DNA from: PALSA-612 sp963773055
Lineage (GTDB): Bacteria; Actinomycetota; Thermoleophilia; Gaiellales; Gaiellaceae
Assembly (NCBI GenBank): GCA_963773055.1
Contig: CAVYZL010000006.1
Location: 1,302,001-1,366,000 of the forward strand
DNA length: 64,000 bases
Reading direction: 5' to 3'
Under the pieces are notes generated by a model. It was not told the origin of the DNA. It did not search any database and saw only the letters and a program-made list of their open reading frames with translations. The position numbers and the translations under genes are program-made. Shown here piece after piece: positions 18,799 to 27,059 of the stretch (positions are counted from its first letter, which is position 1; every line of letters starts with the position of its first letter).

Positions 18799-20162
18799 GA
18801 ACCGTCCTCCACGACGGGCACCCTGCCAGGCGCGAGCATGCCGCCATCTCCCTCGACCTCCGCGAGCAGGTCGTCGGTTGGCTCAGGCACGTCGCGCAGC
18901 GTGCGCACGGGAGACAGCAGCACAGGGAGGACGGCGAGCGACATGCCGATCGCCCCGACCCAAATCGCGGCGCGCAGGTCGATCGTCGTCGCGATCACGC
19001 CCCCGAGAAGGTTGCCGAGCGGGATCACGCCCCAGACGATGAAGCGCATCACGGAGTTCATCCTGCCCTGGAGGCGCTCGGGCGTGATCGCCTGCCGGTA
19101 GCTGACCTGCGTGACGTTGTACACCGGCAGGCCGAAGCCGATGATCATCTGCGACGCGATGAGGAACGGGATCGGGCCCGTCATCGGGGCGAGCGGGACT
19201 AGCAGAGCCGCCATGCCCATGGCGGCGCCGACGACGATCGTCGGCCCGATACCGAGACGAGCGGCGATGCGGTTCGACGTGAGCGCGCCGATCAGATAGC
19301 CAATGTTCCCGATCGCGAAGATCAGGCCGATCTGTCCCGGCGTGAGATCCAGGGAGCGGACGGCGTAAACGAGAAAGATCGCGCCCATCACGTTGCCGCA
19401 GAAGTTGAACGTCGCGGTCGAGGCGGCGATCCAGCGGAGGTAGCGGTGGCCGAAGACGTACCGCAGCCCCTCGGACAGCTCACCACGCATGCCGGCGAAC
19501 GGCGAGCGGCGCTCCGCGGTGTGCGCGGTGCGCTCCGGCAATTCCTCGTCCTTGCGGATGCCGAGGACGAAGAGCCCGGAGGCGACGAAGCTCAACGCAT
19601 CGACGAGCACCGCCATCGGCGCCTTCAGTGCCTGGATCAGCGCGCCGGCCAGCGCAGGGCCGGCGAGCTGCGCACCCGATCGCGAGATCTCGAGCTTCGA
19701 GTTCCCATCCACGAGCTGGTCGCGTGCAACGAGGGAGGGCAGGTACGACTGGTACGCCACGTCGAAGAAGACCGTCAGAACGCCGACAGCGAAGCCGACG
19801 ACGTATAGCTGTCCGATGGTCAGCGCGTCGAAGGCGTAGGCGATCGGGATCGACGCGAGCAGCGCGGCCCGGCCGAGGTCGCCGATGATGAGGATCGGGC
19901 GGCGTCGCAGCCGATCGACCCAGACGCCCGCCGGCAGGCTGACGAGGATGAAGGGCAAGAACTCGACGACGCTCAGCAGCGCGACCTGAAACGCGCTCGC
20001 GTGGAGCGTGATGATCGCGACGAGCGGGATCGCGAGCCCGCTGACCTGCGAGCCGACCTGGCTGATCGTCTCTGCGGACCAGAGCTTGAGAAAGTCGGAA
20101 TGGCGCCAGAGCCCGCCGCGCGGCCACAACGTCCGGCGCGGCCTGACCTTCGTGTCGGTCAC
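18795..20162 (-). CDS. MFS transporter (first of tandem pair)
   Basis: This is a 455-aa major-facilitator protein with about 12 helices. The start LWRHSDFLKLWSAETISQVG and loop AGVWVDRLRRRPILI are typical of the same MFS_3-like group as the next gene. A cytoplasmic acidic tail (PEPTDDLLAEVEGDGG) extends beyond the last helix. The GTG start at 20162 overlaps the stop of a 38-aa ORF as GTGA. Two divergent paralogues in tandem may form a heterodimer or export related compounds; this is inference. Confidence 0.85.
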   Translation of the reverse strand: MTDTKVRPRRTLWPRGGLWRHSDFLKLWSAETISQVGSQVSGLAIPLVAIITLHASAFQVALLSVVEFLPFILVSLPAGVWVDRLRRRPILIIGDLGRAALLASIPIAYAFDALTIGQLYVVGFAVGVLTVFFDVAYQSYLPSLVARDQLVDGNSKLEISRSGAQLAGPALAGALIQALKAPMAVLVDALSFVASGLFVLGIRKDEELPERTAHTAERRSPFAGMRGELSEGLRYVFGHRYLRWIAASTATFNFCGNVMGAIFLVYAVRSLDLTPGQIGLIFAIGNIGYLIGALTSNRIAARLGIGPTIVVGAAMGMAALLVPLAPMTGPIPFLIASQMIIGFGLPVYNVTQVSYRQAITPERLQGRMNSVMRFIVWGVIPLGNLLGGVIATTIDLRAAIWVGAIGMSLAVLPVLLSPVRTLRDVPEPTDDLLAEVEGDGGMLAPGRVPVVEDGS

Positions 20163-20275
20163 AGCTCTTTCAGAGAGGTCGCGTGGTTCTCGTCGATCAG
20201 CGCCGCGACTGCAGACCCATCGTCGCGAGTGACGGGGCGCCAGCCGTCGGGTAGAGACACGACTGCAGAGCTCAC
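20159..20275 (-). CDS. 38-aa small ORF between DUF4097 and MFS genes
   Basis: This short frame begins with GTG inside the DUF4097 stop (GTGA) and ends with TGA inside the MFS start (GTGA). Its reading frame is therefore coupled on both sides. The peptide includes LPDGWRPVTRDDGSAVAALI, which resembles the very beginning of GNAT acetyltransferases but stops before any acetyl-CoA motif. It may be a truncated remnant kept for coupling, or a functional small protein. Confidence 0.55.
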   Translation of the reverse strand: MSSAVVSLPDGWRPVTRDDGSAVAALIDENHATSLKEL

Positions 20276-21111
20276 CCGGCGCGGACGACGTTGATGTCGC
20301 CCGAGATCGACTTGGCCCGGAGCTCGACGAGCGGCCCGTTCCTGTCAGCAGGCGGTTCGTCTCCGAGCTGGAGCTCAGAGGTCGTCTTCCCGCTCGTCGA
20401 CCGTGCGTCGACCCAGAGCTTCGACCCGGAGCGCAGGCCCAGCGTCAGATCGCCCGACACGGACTGCATCGTCACCTCGCCCTCCGCGGCCGATGCGACG
20501 CGCGCGTCGCCAGAGATCGTCTTCAGGTGGAGGGACGAGAGGCTCTCCCGGACCTCGATATCGCCGGAGACCGTGTGCAGCGAGCCCGTGCTCGCGATCG
20601 AGCCGACCACCATGTCGCCCGAGACCGAGTTCACGGAGGCCTCGCCGACGACCGAGTCGATGAGGACGTCGCCGGAGACGGACTTGACGCTTGCCTCGCC
20701 TTCGACCACCTCGAGCCGGACATCGCCGGACGCGCTGCGCACGTCGACGTCGTCGAACCGCCCGGAGCCCGTGACGTCCGCCGACTCCGTCGCGATGTCG
20801 AGCGACGAGCCGTGCGGAACGCGAATCGGGATCCGAAGCGACGGCCCGCGGCCGACGATGATGCTGAGCTTCGAGCCCCTTCGGCCTCCGATTCGCAGCC
20901 CGTGCACGACGTCGACCACGAGCTCAGGACGCCGGCCGCCAGGCCGCAGCTCGACGATCGCTTCGTCGACTGCTTTCTGGCTGCCGGCGTCCTTCGGCTG
21001 GAGCTCGATCGTGGCCTCGGAAACGTCTGCTGTCTCGACCTCGACCGTTCCCGCCGGCGCGCGGACGACGAGCTTGACGGGGCCGTCGACGGTGAAGGAC
21101 TCGTGCCTCAT
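20272..21111 (-). CDS. DUF4097 beta-strand repeat protein
   Basis: This is a 279-aa protein made of roughly 20-residue beta-strand repeats marked by SGD (SASGDV, SVSGDV, SVSGDM, TVSGDI, TISGDA, SVSGDL and a final SISGDI), which build a right-handed beta-solenoid or adhesin-like fold. It has no signal peptide or transmembrane helix. ATG 21111 overlaps the stop of the upstream 39-aa ORF as ATGA, which is why it was preferred to the in-frame ATG at 21120. The function of DUF4097 proteins is not established. Here it sits between an RHH regulator and efflux pumps. Confidence 0.82.
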   Translation of the reverse strand: MRHESFTVDGPVKLVVRAPAGTVEVETADVSEATIELQPKDAGSQKAVDEAIVELRPGGRRPELVVDVVHGLRIGGRRGSKLSIIVGRGPSLRIPIRVPHGSSLDIATESADVTGSGRFDDVDVRSASGDVRLEVVEGEASVKSVSGDVLIDSVVGEASVNSVSGDMVVGSIASTGSLHTVSGDIEVRESLSSLHLKTISGDARVASAAEGEVTMQSVSGDLTLGLRSGSKLWVDARSTSGKTTSELQLGDEPPADRNGPLVELRAKSISGDINVVRAG

Positions 21112-21227
21112 CGCCGCCATCCGCGAATGCCGCGGGGGTTCCTGATGGGCGCCTTCGGCGTGTGCCGCTGGGGCCGCCGGTCACCGATCAGCTGTGCGTA
21201 GTCCGGGTACGTAAGCCGCAAGTCCAT
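21108..21227 (-). CDS. 39-aa basic small protein
   Basis: ATG 21227 has a near-perfect Shine-Dalgarno (AAGGAGGGAG, 3 nt away), one of the strongest in the window. The encoded peptide starts MDLRLTYPDYAQLIG and ends in an Arg-rich tail (RNPRGIRGWRR). It overlaps the DUF4097 start by ATGA. I recognise no family. The ribosome-binding site and coupling argue that it is translated. Confidence 0.65.
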   Translation of the reverse strand: MDLRLTYPDYAQLIGDRRPQRHTPKAPIRNPRGIRGWRR

Positions 21228-21240
21228 GATCTCCCTCCTT

Positions 21241-21699
21241 CTAGCCCTCGGCGAATCCCGTGAGCCGGTTGCCGACCTTCGGTTGACTGCCGCGATGCAC
21301 GGCGCGCTTGAGCTCTCGGACGAGCCAGGCGTTGGCGGAGATGCCCTCCTTCGCCGCCGCCTCATCGATCGCCGTTTTTAGCGTGTCCGGCAAGCGGAGC
21401 GAAATGCGTGCCGCCATGCCGTCCTCGGGCGAGCTGAAGCCGAACTCCTCCTGCTGGCGCTCCTCGACATACACGAGCGACGGCTCCTGCCCCGCGAGCC
21501 GCACCTCGATGTGGCCGGCCGGGAGCTGCCCCGAGATCTCGAGCGTGACCTCCGAGAGGAGGTCGAGGAGGCGAAGCCTCGCCGAGCCACGGAGCGTCTC
21601 GCTGAGCCGTTCCGCCGCGAGAGCAACGTTCTCGTCGCCCAACTCGGCGGTCATCGCGAGGTCTGCGAGGAGCGCGTCGATGTGTCCTGTCAACTGCAT
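21241..21699 (-). CDS. Ribbon-helix-helix (HicB-like) transcriptional regulator
   Basis: This is a 152-aa protein whose residues 97-133 (ARISLRLPDTLKTAIDEAAA through NAWLVRELKRA) form a ribbon-helix-helix DNA-binding domain. The N-terminal 95 residues are helical plus a beta segment (ISGQLPAGHIEVRLAG) and may bind a ligand or partner. No toxin gene is adjacent, so it is not an obvious toxin-antitoxin pair. It heads an operon with DUF4097 and two MFS pumps, and its promoter carries tandem repeats. Autorepression is therefore likely. Confidence 0.78.
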   Translation of the reverse strand: MQLTGHIDALLADLAMTAELGDENVALAAERLSETLRGSARLRLLDLLSEVTLEISGQLPAGHIEVRLAGQEPSLVYVEERQQEEFGFSSPEDGMAARISLRLPDTLKTAIDEAAAKEGISANAWLVRELKRAVHRGSQPKVGNRLTGFAEG

Positions 21700-21703
21700 C
21701 GTG

Positions 21704-21725
21704 ACGTCATTATGACATCATTATG
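21704..21725 (-). repeat. Tandem 11-bp direct repeat, putative operator
   Basis: Two head-to-tail copies of ACRTCATTATG (plus strand; 21704-21714 and 21715-21725) cover the -10 region of the RHH operon. The 11-bp spacing would place two RHH dimers on the same DNA face, as expected for RHH repressors. Confidence 0.55.
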
Positions 21726-21736
21726 GCAGTTGTCAA
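21709..21736 (-). promoter_or_regulatory. Promoter of the RHH-DUF4097-MFS operon
   Basis: TTGACA (-35, plus coordinates 21731-21736) and CATAAT (-10, 21709-21714) are separated by 16 bp. The -10 ends 9 nt before ATG 21699. The -35 contains the coaE stop codon. Confidence 0.6.
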
Positions 21737-22353
21737 GCGTCTATTTGAAGTCGCTCCTGCAGTCGTGCCAGAACGGCTTGAACAAAGGCATCGAGCTCGT
21801 CGAGCGACCCGGAGTTCACGTACGTGAAGTCTGCGCGGGCCGTCTTTTTCGCGTCCGGGAGCAGGCGCGCTGATCGCTCGTCCACGTCCACGCCGCTGCG
21901 GTCGCGCCGGACGTCCTCCGGCGCCGTCACCACCACCACCGCGTCGAACGCCGCCTCCGCGCCGGTCTCGTAGAGAAGCGGGATCTCGACGACCGCCACG
22001 TCAGCATCCACTTCCTGGAGCCACGCGGCGTACGCGGCTCGGACTCGAGGATGAAGGAGCTGCTCGAGCCATTCGAGCTCGCTGCGGTCGGCAAAGACGA
22101 TCTCGGCGATGCGCGCCCGGTCGAGAGTGCCGAAGCGCTCCTCGAGCGCCGACCGCACCTTGTGATCCCCCTCGTAGAGCGCATGGACCGCCTCGTCCGA
22201 CGAGAGCGTCGCCGCGCCGTGGCGGCCGAATGCCGCCAGGGCTTCGCTCTTGCCGGCGCCGATGCCGCCGGTGAGCGCGACCCTGACCGGCCTAGGAGGT
22301 CTCGGCGTTGTCGTCGTCCGTCTCGGCCGCCGCCGGCTCAGCTTCAGCCTCAA
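21733..22353 (-). CDS. coaE: Dephospho-CoA kinase
   Basis: This is the last enzyme of CoA synthesis, phosphorylating dephospho-CoA on the ribose 3'-OH. The P-loop GGIGAGKS, the lid segment and the IPLLYETG motif are present. The conserved start should be VRVALTGGIGAGKS, about residue 23 of this frame, but no ATG, GTG or TTG codon lies there. The only canonical start is ATG 22353, which overlaps rpsA by 62 nt and adds a polybasic leader (RLKLSRRRPRRTTTTPR). The true start is thus uncertain. Confidence 0.88.
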   Translation of the reverse strand: MRLKLSRRRPRRTTTTPRPPRPVRVALTGGIGAGKSEALAAFGRHGAATLSSDEAVHALYEGDHKVRSALEERFGTLDRARIAEIVFADRSELEWLEQLLHPRVRAAYAAWLQEVDADVAVVEIPLLYETGAEAAFDAVVVVTAPEDVRRDRSGVDVDERSARLLPDAKKTARADFTYVNSGSLDELDAFVQAVLARLQERLQIDA

Positions 22354-23728
22354 GCGGCTCAGCCTCGGTCAACTCAGCCTCGTCTGCTTCGGCCGGCTCT
22401 GCTTCGTCCGGCTCTGCTTCATCCAGCTCTGCTTCGGCCGGCTCTGCTTCGGCCGGCTCGTCAGCGTCGGACGCGTCGTCGGTCTCGAGCTCGGCGACCT
22501 GCTCCTCCGCGTCCGCCTCCGCCTCGAGGGGCGACGCGGGACCGTCGTCCGTGAACACCTCTTCGGAGAGGGCGAGAGGCGGAGCACCCTCGGGGCGCGG
22601 CTGCGCGGCCTCGCCTTCCTCGATCCGCTTCAGTGAGAGCGAGAGCCTGCGGCGCTCGGCGTCCATCTCGATGATCTTCACCTGGACGACCTGCCCCTGC
22701 GCCACGACCTCGCGCGGGTTCTCGACGTGGTGCTGCGCGAGCTCCGAGATGTGGACGAGGCCCTCCACGCCCGGGAGGATCTCGACGAAGGCGCCGAACG
22801 TGACCACCTTCGTCACCCGGCCCTCGACGACGTCGTTCACCGAGTAGCTGTCGAGCACCTGCTGCCAGGGGTCGCTCTGCGTCTGCTTCAGCCCGAGGGA
22901 GATGCGCTGGCGCTCTCGGTCGATGTCGAGCACCTTCACCTGCACCTCCTGGCCGATCTCGAGCACCTCCGACGGGTGGTTGACGTGCCCCCAGGAGAGC
23001 TCCGAGATGTGGATCAGGCCGTCCATCCCGTCGAGATCGACGAACGCGCCGAAGTCGACGATGTTCGAGATCGTGCCGTCGACGACGTCGCCCGGGTTGA
23101 GCCGGTCGAGGATCGCCTGCCGCATCTCCTTCCGCTCGTCCTCGAGCACTGCGCGCCGCGAGAGCACGACGTTGTTCCGCGAGCGGTTGAGCTCGATCAC
23201 CTTGCAGCGAAGCTCCTGACCGAGGAACTCGTCGAGGTCCTGGACGCGGCGGATGTCGACGAGCGACGCCGGCAGGAAGCCGCGAACGCCGAGGTCGAGG
23301 ATCAGGCCGCCCTTGACGACCTCGATCACCTTGCCCGTGATCGGCTCGCCGCTGTCCGCCTTGCGCTCGATCTCCTTCCACGCGAGCTCGAAGCGGGCGC
23401 GCTTCTTCGAGAGGATCAGCCGGCCCTCGGCATCCTCCTTCGTCATCACGAGCGCGTCGATCTCGTCGCCGACCACGACCTCGTCCTCGGGGTTGATCGA
23501 GCGCCGGATCGAGAGCTCGGCGACCGGGATCACGCCCTCCGACTTGTAGCCGATGTCGACGAGCACCTCGTCCTTGTCCACGCGGACGACGGTGCCGTGG
23601 ACGACCTCCCCTTCGGTGATCTCGGGGAATGTCGCCTCGTAGTCGGGGACAAGCTCACCGTCCGGACCGGTGGTCCAGACGCCAGGCTCGGCGATAGCTG
23701 CTTCGGAATCGATCGTGTCGTTGGCCAT
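22292..23728 (-). CDS. rpsA: 30S ribosomal protein S1
   Basis: This is a 478-aa S1 protein with four S1/OB repeats (about residues 35-105, 125-190, 205-280 and 290-365, ending near SLSLKRIEEG). It binds mRNA at the ribosome platform and helps initiation on structured leaders. The last 95 residues are a low-complexity acidic tail of repeated EAEPAEAE/DEAEPDEAE units. Four S1 domains plus a tail is the form usual in Actinomycetota, shorter than the six-domain enterobacterial form. ATG 23728 follows TATACT by 14 nt. Confidence 0.96.
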   Translation of the reverse strand: MANDTIDSEAAIAEPGVWTTGPDGELVPDYEATFPEITEGEVVHGTVVRVDKDEVLVDIGYKSEGVIPVAELSIRRSINPEDEVVVGDEIDALVMTKEDAEGRLILSKKRARFELAWKEIERKADSGEPITGKVIEVVKGGLILDLGVRGFLPASLVDIRRVQDLDEFLGQELRCKVIELNRSRNNVVLSRRAVLEDERKEMRQAILDRLNPGDVVDGTISNIVDFGAFVDLDGMDGLIHISELSWGHVNHPSEVLEIGQEVQVKVLDIDRERQRISLGLKQTQSDPWQQVLDSYSVNDVVEGRVTKVVTFGAFVEILPGVEGLVHISELAQHHVENPREVVAQGQVVQVKIIEMDAERRRLSLSLKRIEEGEAAQPRPEGAPPLALSEEVFTDDGPASPLEAEADAEEQVAELETDDASDADEPAEAEPAEAELDEAEPDEAEPAEADEAELTEAEPLEAEAEPAAAETDDDNAETS

Positions 23729-23742
23729 GGAAAAGGCCGGTC

Positions 23743-23748
23743 AGTATA
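23743..23748 (-). promoter_or_regulatory. -10 element of rpsA
   Basis: TATACT (minus strand) lies 14 nt before ATG 23728, giving a leader of only a few nucleotides. Confidence 0.5.
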
Positions 23749-23770
23749 GCCGCGGGCCCGAGATTCCCTG

Positions 23771-23776
23771 TAGAAC
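23771..23776 (+). promoter_or_regulatory. -10 element of the MBL-fold gene
   Basis: TAGAAC is followed by 6 nt and ATG 23783. It lies 22 bp from the divergent rpsA -10. Confidence 0.4.
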
Positions 23777-23782
23777 AAGCGG

Positions 23783-24496
23783 ATGCGACTCACTCTCGTT
23801 CGAAATGCGACGTTGATCGTCGAGCTCGGAGGCAAGCGGGTGCTCGTCGATCCGGCGCTCGACGACGCGGGCGCTCGGCCGCCGATCGACAATACGGCGA
23901 ACCCTGTGCCCAACCCGACCGTGCCCCTGCCGATGCCGGCCGAGGACGTCGTCGCGGGGATCGACGCGGTCGTAGTCACCCACCGCCATCGAGACCATCT
24001 CGACAGCCGTGCCGAGGAGCTGCTGCCGCACGACATCCCCGTCTTTTGCCAGCCGGAGGACGCACAGGCTCTCCGCGAGCTGGGCCTGGATGCTCGGTTC
24101 GTCGAGAGCGAGATCGAGTGGGGCGGCGTGCGCATCGTCCGCACCCCTGCACGCCACGGCTCCGGGAGGATCGCCGAGCTGCTCGCTCCCGCGAGCGGGT
24201 TCCTTCTCGACGGTCTCTACATCGCGGGCGACACCGTCTGGTACGAGGGCCTCGCCGAGACGATCGAGCGTCACCAGCCCAACGTTGCCGTCGTCAACGC
24301 GGGCGGCGCGGAGTTCCTCGAGGGCGGGCTGATCATCATGGGCGCCGATGACGTCCGTGAGGTGGCGACGCGGGTGCCGACCGTCGTCGCCGTCCACCTC
24401 GAGGCGCTGAACCATTGCTTTCTGACGCGCGACGCCTTACGCGAGGCCGTGCCTGGCGTGCTCGTTCCCGAAGACGGCCAGACGCTCGAGCTCTAG
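23783..24496 (+). CDS. MBL-fold metallo-hydrolase
   Basis: This is a 237-aa metallo-beta-lactamase-fold hydrolase of the UlaG/YtnP-like group. The metal motif THRHRDHLD is near residues 66-74, further ligands are in ARHGSG and GDTVW, and a His is in VAVHLEALNHC. It is cytoplasmic. The substrate is not identifiable. The start ATG 23783 fits the TAGAAC element. The gene is divergent from rpsA and convergent with polA, leaving 1 nt between the stops. Confidence 0.85.
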   Translation: MRLTLVRNATLIVELGGKRVLVDPALDDAGARPPIDNTANPVPNPTVPLPMPAEDVVAGIDAVVVTHRHRDHLDSRAEELLPHDIPVFCQPEDAQALRELGLDARFVESEIEWGGVRIVRTPARHGSGRIAELLAPASGFLLDGLYIAGDTVWYEGLAETIERHQPNVAVVNAGGAEFLEGGLIIMGADDVREVATRVPTVVAVHLEALNHCFLTRDALREAVPGVLVPEDGQTLEL

Positions 24497-24497
24497 C

Positions 24498-27053
24498 TCA
24501 GGTCTTCGCCGCGGCCCAGTCGACGCCCGAGCCGACGTCGACCGCGAGCGGCGGGTCGAGCTCGAACGCGGCGCACATCTCCTCGCGCACGAGCTTCTTC
24601 ACGGCCGCGAGCTCCGCGTCCGGCGCCTCGAGCAGGAGCTCGTCGTGCACCTGGAGCACGAGCCGCGCCGAGCGCCCCTCGTCGCGAAGACGGCGGTCGA
24701 TGGCGAGCATCGCCACCTTGATGATGTCGGCGTTCGAGCCCTGCATGACGAAGTTGACGGCGAGCCGCTCGCCGAGCGCTCGCGTCTGGCGGCTCGAAGT
24801 CCGCAGCTCGGGCACCGGGCGCCGCCGGCCGAGGAGGCTCTTCACGTAGCCGTCCCGCGCCGCTTGCTCGATCGTCCGCGCGATGAAGTCCTGCACGTGC
24901 GGGAAGCGAGCGAGATAGGCGTCGATGTACGTCTGCGCCTGCTCGCGGGGGATCTGAAGGTTCTGGGAGAGGCCGAAGGCGGAGATCCCGTAGACGATCC
25001 CGAAGTTGATCATCTTCGCCACGTCGCGCTCGTCGCGCGTGAGCGTCGCGGGATCCTTGCCGAGCACCTCGGCGGCCGTCGCGCGATGGATGTCCTCGCC
25101 CCGTGCGAACGCCGCCTTCAGCTTCGGCTCGCCCGACACGTGGGCGAGGATCCGGAGCTCGATCTGGGAGTAGTCGGCGGAGATCAACTGGCATCCCTCC
25201 TCCGCGACGAACGCCGAACGGATCTCGCGCCCGAGCTCCGTGCGGACGGGGATTGCCTGGAGGTTCGGACTCGATGTCGACAGCCTGCCCGTCGCAGCCA
25301 CCGTCTGGTTGATCGTCGTGTGTAGCCGGCCGTCTTCTCCGAGCATCCCGGGCAGCGGGCCGAGGTACGTGTTCACGAGCTTTGTCAGCTCACGCCACTC
25401 CTCGATCACGGGAACGATCGGGTGCTCGTCGCGGATCGTCTGCAACACCTTGGTGTCGGTCGAGTAGCCCGTCTTTCCTTTGCGCCCCGGCGTCAGGCCA
25501 AGCGTCTCGAAGAGGACGCGCGCCACCTGCTGTGTCGAGCCGAGCACGAACTCCTCGCCGGCGAGCTCGTGAGCAGTCGACTCGAGCTCCTCGATCCGCT
25601 CGGAGAGCCGCGCCGTGATCTCGCCCATGCGGTAGGTCTCGATCTTGACGCCGGCGTCCTCCATCGCCGCGAGCACGTGCGTGAGCGGCAGCTCGACGTC
25701 CTCGTACAGAGGGACGAGGTCGCGCTCGACCAGCCGTGCGCGCATGAGCGGAGACAACCGGAGCGGCACCGCGGCGCGACGCACGAGCGCAGCCGTCTCC
25801 TCGTCCGTCGGCGGCGACGGCTCGACGGCGATGCCGTACTCCGCTGCAAGGTCGTCCAAGTCGTAGCCTGACCGCCCGGGCTCGATCAGGTACGCGGCGA
25901 GCAACGTGTCCTCGGCGGCGTCGAGACGCTGCGTCTTCGCGTCGTGGCAGACGAGCTGCGCTCCTGTGAGCACGGCTCCGGCAGCGGAGATCACGACCTC
26001 GTCGCCGGTCGCGACTGCGACGCGTCCGTCCTCGACCGCGAGCCCGACGACCTCCGGCAGCTGCTCGACTGTCCCTTCCCGCCACGGGAGCTCCTCGCCT
26101 ACAACGACGGGCGCCTCGGCCGCAGGCAGCGCCTCGTCGAGCTGGTCGACCCGCTGGAGCAGGGCGCGGAACTCGAATCGGCGGAACATCTCCTTCAGCT
26201 GGGACCGGTCGGGGGGCGCGAGCACGAGCTCCGCCGGGTCGCAATCGATGTCGAGGTCGCGCCGCATCGTCGCGAGCAGCTTCGAGTCGCGCGCCTGGTC
26301 GGCGTGCTCCGCGATCGCCTTCGCACGCGCGGGCGACAGCTCGGACGCGTGCTCGAGCACGCACTCGAGCGAGCCGTACTTCTGCATCAGCTGCGCTGCC
26401 GTCTTGTCGCCGATGCCCGGGATGCCGGGGATCGAATCGGAGGTGTCGCCCTTGAGGCCGATCAGGTCCGGCACCTTGTCCGGCGTCACGCCGAGCCGCG
26501 CTTCGACGGTGTCCGGCGTGTAGACATGGACGTCCGCGACGCCGCGCGGGGTCATCATCAGGCAGACGTTCTCGCTGACCAGCTGGAACGCGTCGCGATC
26601 GGTCGAGACGACGCACGTCGCGATGTCCGCCTCGTCGGCGCGCGTCGCGAGCGTCGCGATCACGTCGTCCGCCTCCCAGCCCTCGAACTCGAGATTGCGA
26701 TAGCCGAACGCCTCGACGATCGGCCGGAAGTGCGGAAACTGCTCGCGCAGCAGATCCGGCATCGGCCGGCGGTCGGACTTGTACTCGCCGGAAATCGCCG
26801 TCCGGTGCACCGGCTTCGTGTCCCAGCAGACGGCGACGCCTCTCGGCCGATAGTCGGTCAGAAGCTTCACGAGCATGTTCGTGAACCCGAGCAGCGCGTT
26901 CGTCGGAAAGCCCTCGCTCGTCACGAGCTCCTCGGGGAGGGCGAAGTAGGCGCGGTACGCGAGGTTGTTGCCGTCGACGAGGAAGAGATCGGCGTTCCGG
27001 GCCGGCGCGTCGTCGAGCTCGAGCACCTCTCCCGTGACCGTCTTCGGGCTCAC
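24498..27053 (-). CDS. polA: DNA polymerase I
   Basis: This is an 851-aa repair and lagging-strand polymerase. Residues about 20-310 form the 5'-3' flap exonuclease (VDGNNLAYRAYFA, helix-hairpin GIPGIGDKTAAQL). The middle domain lacks the Asp-x-Glu metal ligands of a working 3'-5' proofreader, as in Taq and mycobacterial PolA. The polymerase domain carries motif A DYSQIELRILAH, the O-helix RDVAKMINFGIVYG and motif C QVHDELLLE. The GTG start at 27053 has TAGACT 6 nt upstream, consistent with a leaderless message. Confidence 0.98.
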   Translation of the reverse strand: MSPKTVTGEVLELDDAPARNADLFLVDGNNLAYRAYFALPEELVTSEGFPTNALLGFTNMLVKLLTDYRPRGVAVCWDTKPVHRTAISGEYKSDRRPMPDLLREQFPHFRPIVEAFGYRNLEFEGWEADDVIATLATRADEADIATCVVSTDRDAFQLVSENVCLMMTPRGVADVHVYTPDTVEARLGVTPDKVPDLIGLKGDTSDSIPGIPGIGDKTAAQLMQKYGSLECVLEHASELSPARAKAIAEHADQARDSKLLATMRRDLDIDCDPAELVLAPPDRSQLKEMFRRFEFRALLQRVDQLDEALPAAEAPVVVGEELPWREGTVEQLPEVVGLAVEDGRVAVATGDEVVISAAGAVLTGAQLVCHDAKTQRLDAAEDTLLAAYLIEPGRSGYDLDDLAAEYGIAVEPSPPTDEETAALVRRAAVPLRLSPLMRARLVERDLVPLYEDVELPLTHVLAAMEDAGVKIETYRMGEITARLSERIEELESTAHELAGEEFVLGSTQQVARVLFETLGLTPGRKGKTGYSTDTKVLQTIRDEHPIVPVIEEWRELTKLVNTYLGPLPGMLGEDGRLHTTINQTVAATGRLSTSSPNLQAIPVRTELGREIRSAFVAEEGCQLISADYSQIELRILAHVSGEPKLKAAFARGEDIHRATAAEVLGKDPATLTRDERDVAKMINFGIVYGISAFGLSQNLQIPREQAQTYIDAYLARFPHVQDFIARTIEQAARDGYVKSLLGRRRPVPELRTSSRQTRALGERLAVNFVMQGSNADIIKVAMLAIDRRLRDEGRSARLVLQVHDELLLEAPDAELAAVKKLVREEMCAAFELDPPLAVDVGSGVDWAAAKT

Positions 27054-27059
27054 GAGCCG

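Noticed and set aside
20272..21111. Roughly 60-bp periodicity in the DUF4097 gene
   Set aside because: It follows the 20-residue protein repeat (SGD motif) and diverges at DNA level, so it is not a nucleotide repeat array.
21241..21699. HicB-like protein as half of a toxin-antitoxin pair
   Set aside because: No HicA-like or other toxin gene is adjacent; the neighbouring 39-aa ORF has no HicA features.
22300..22560. GCTTCGGCC/CTCTGCTTC repeats in the 3' part of rpsA
   Set aside because: They encode the low-complexity acidic tail of ribosomal protein S1 and are not a CRISPR or regulatory repeat.
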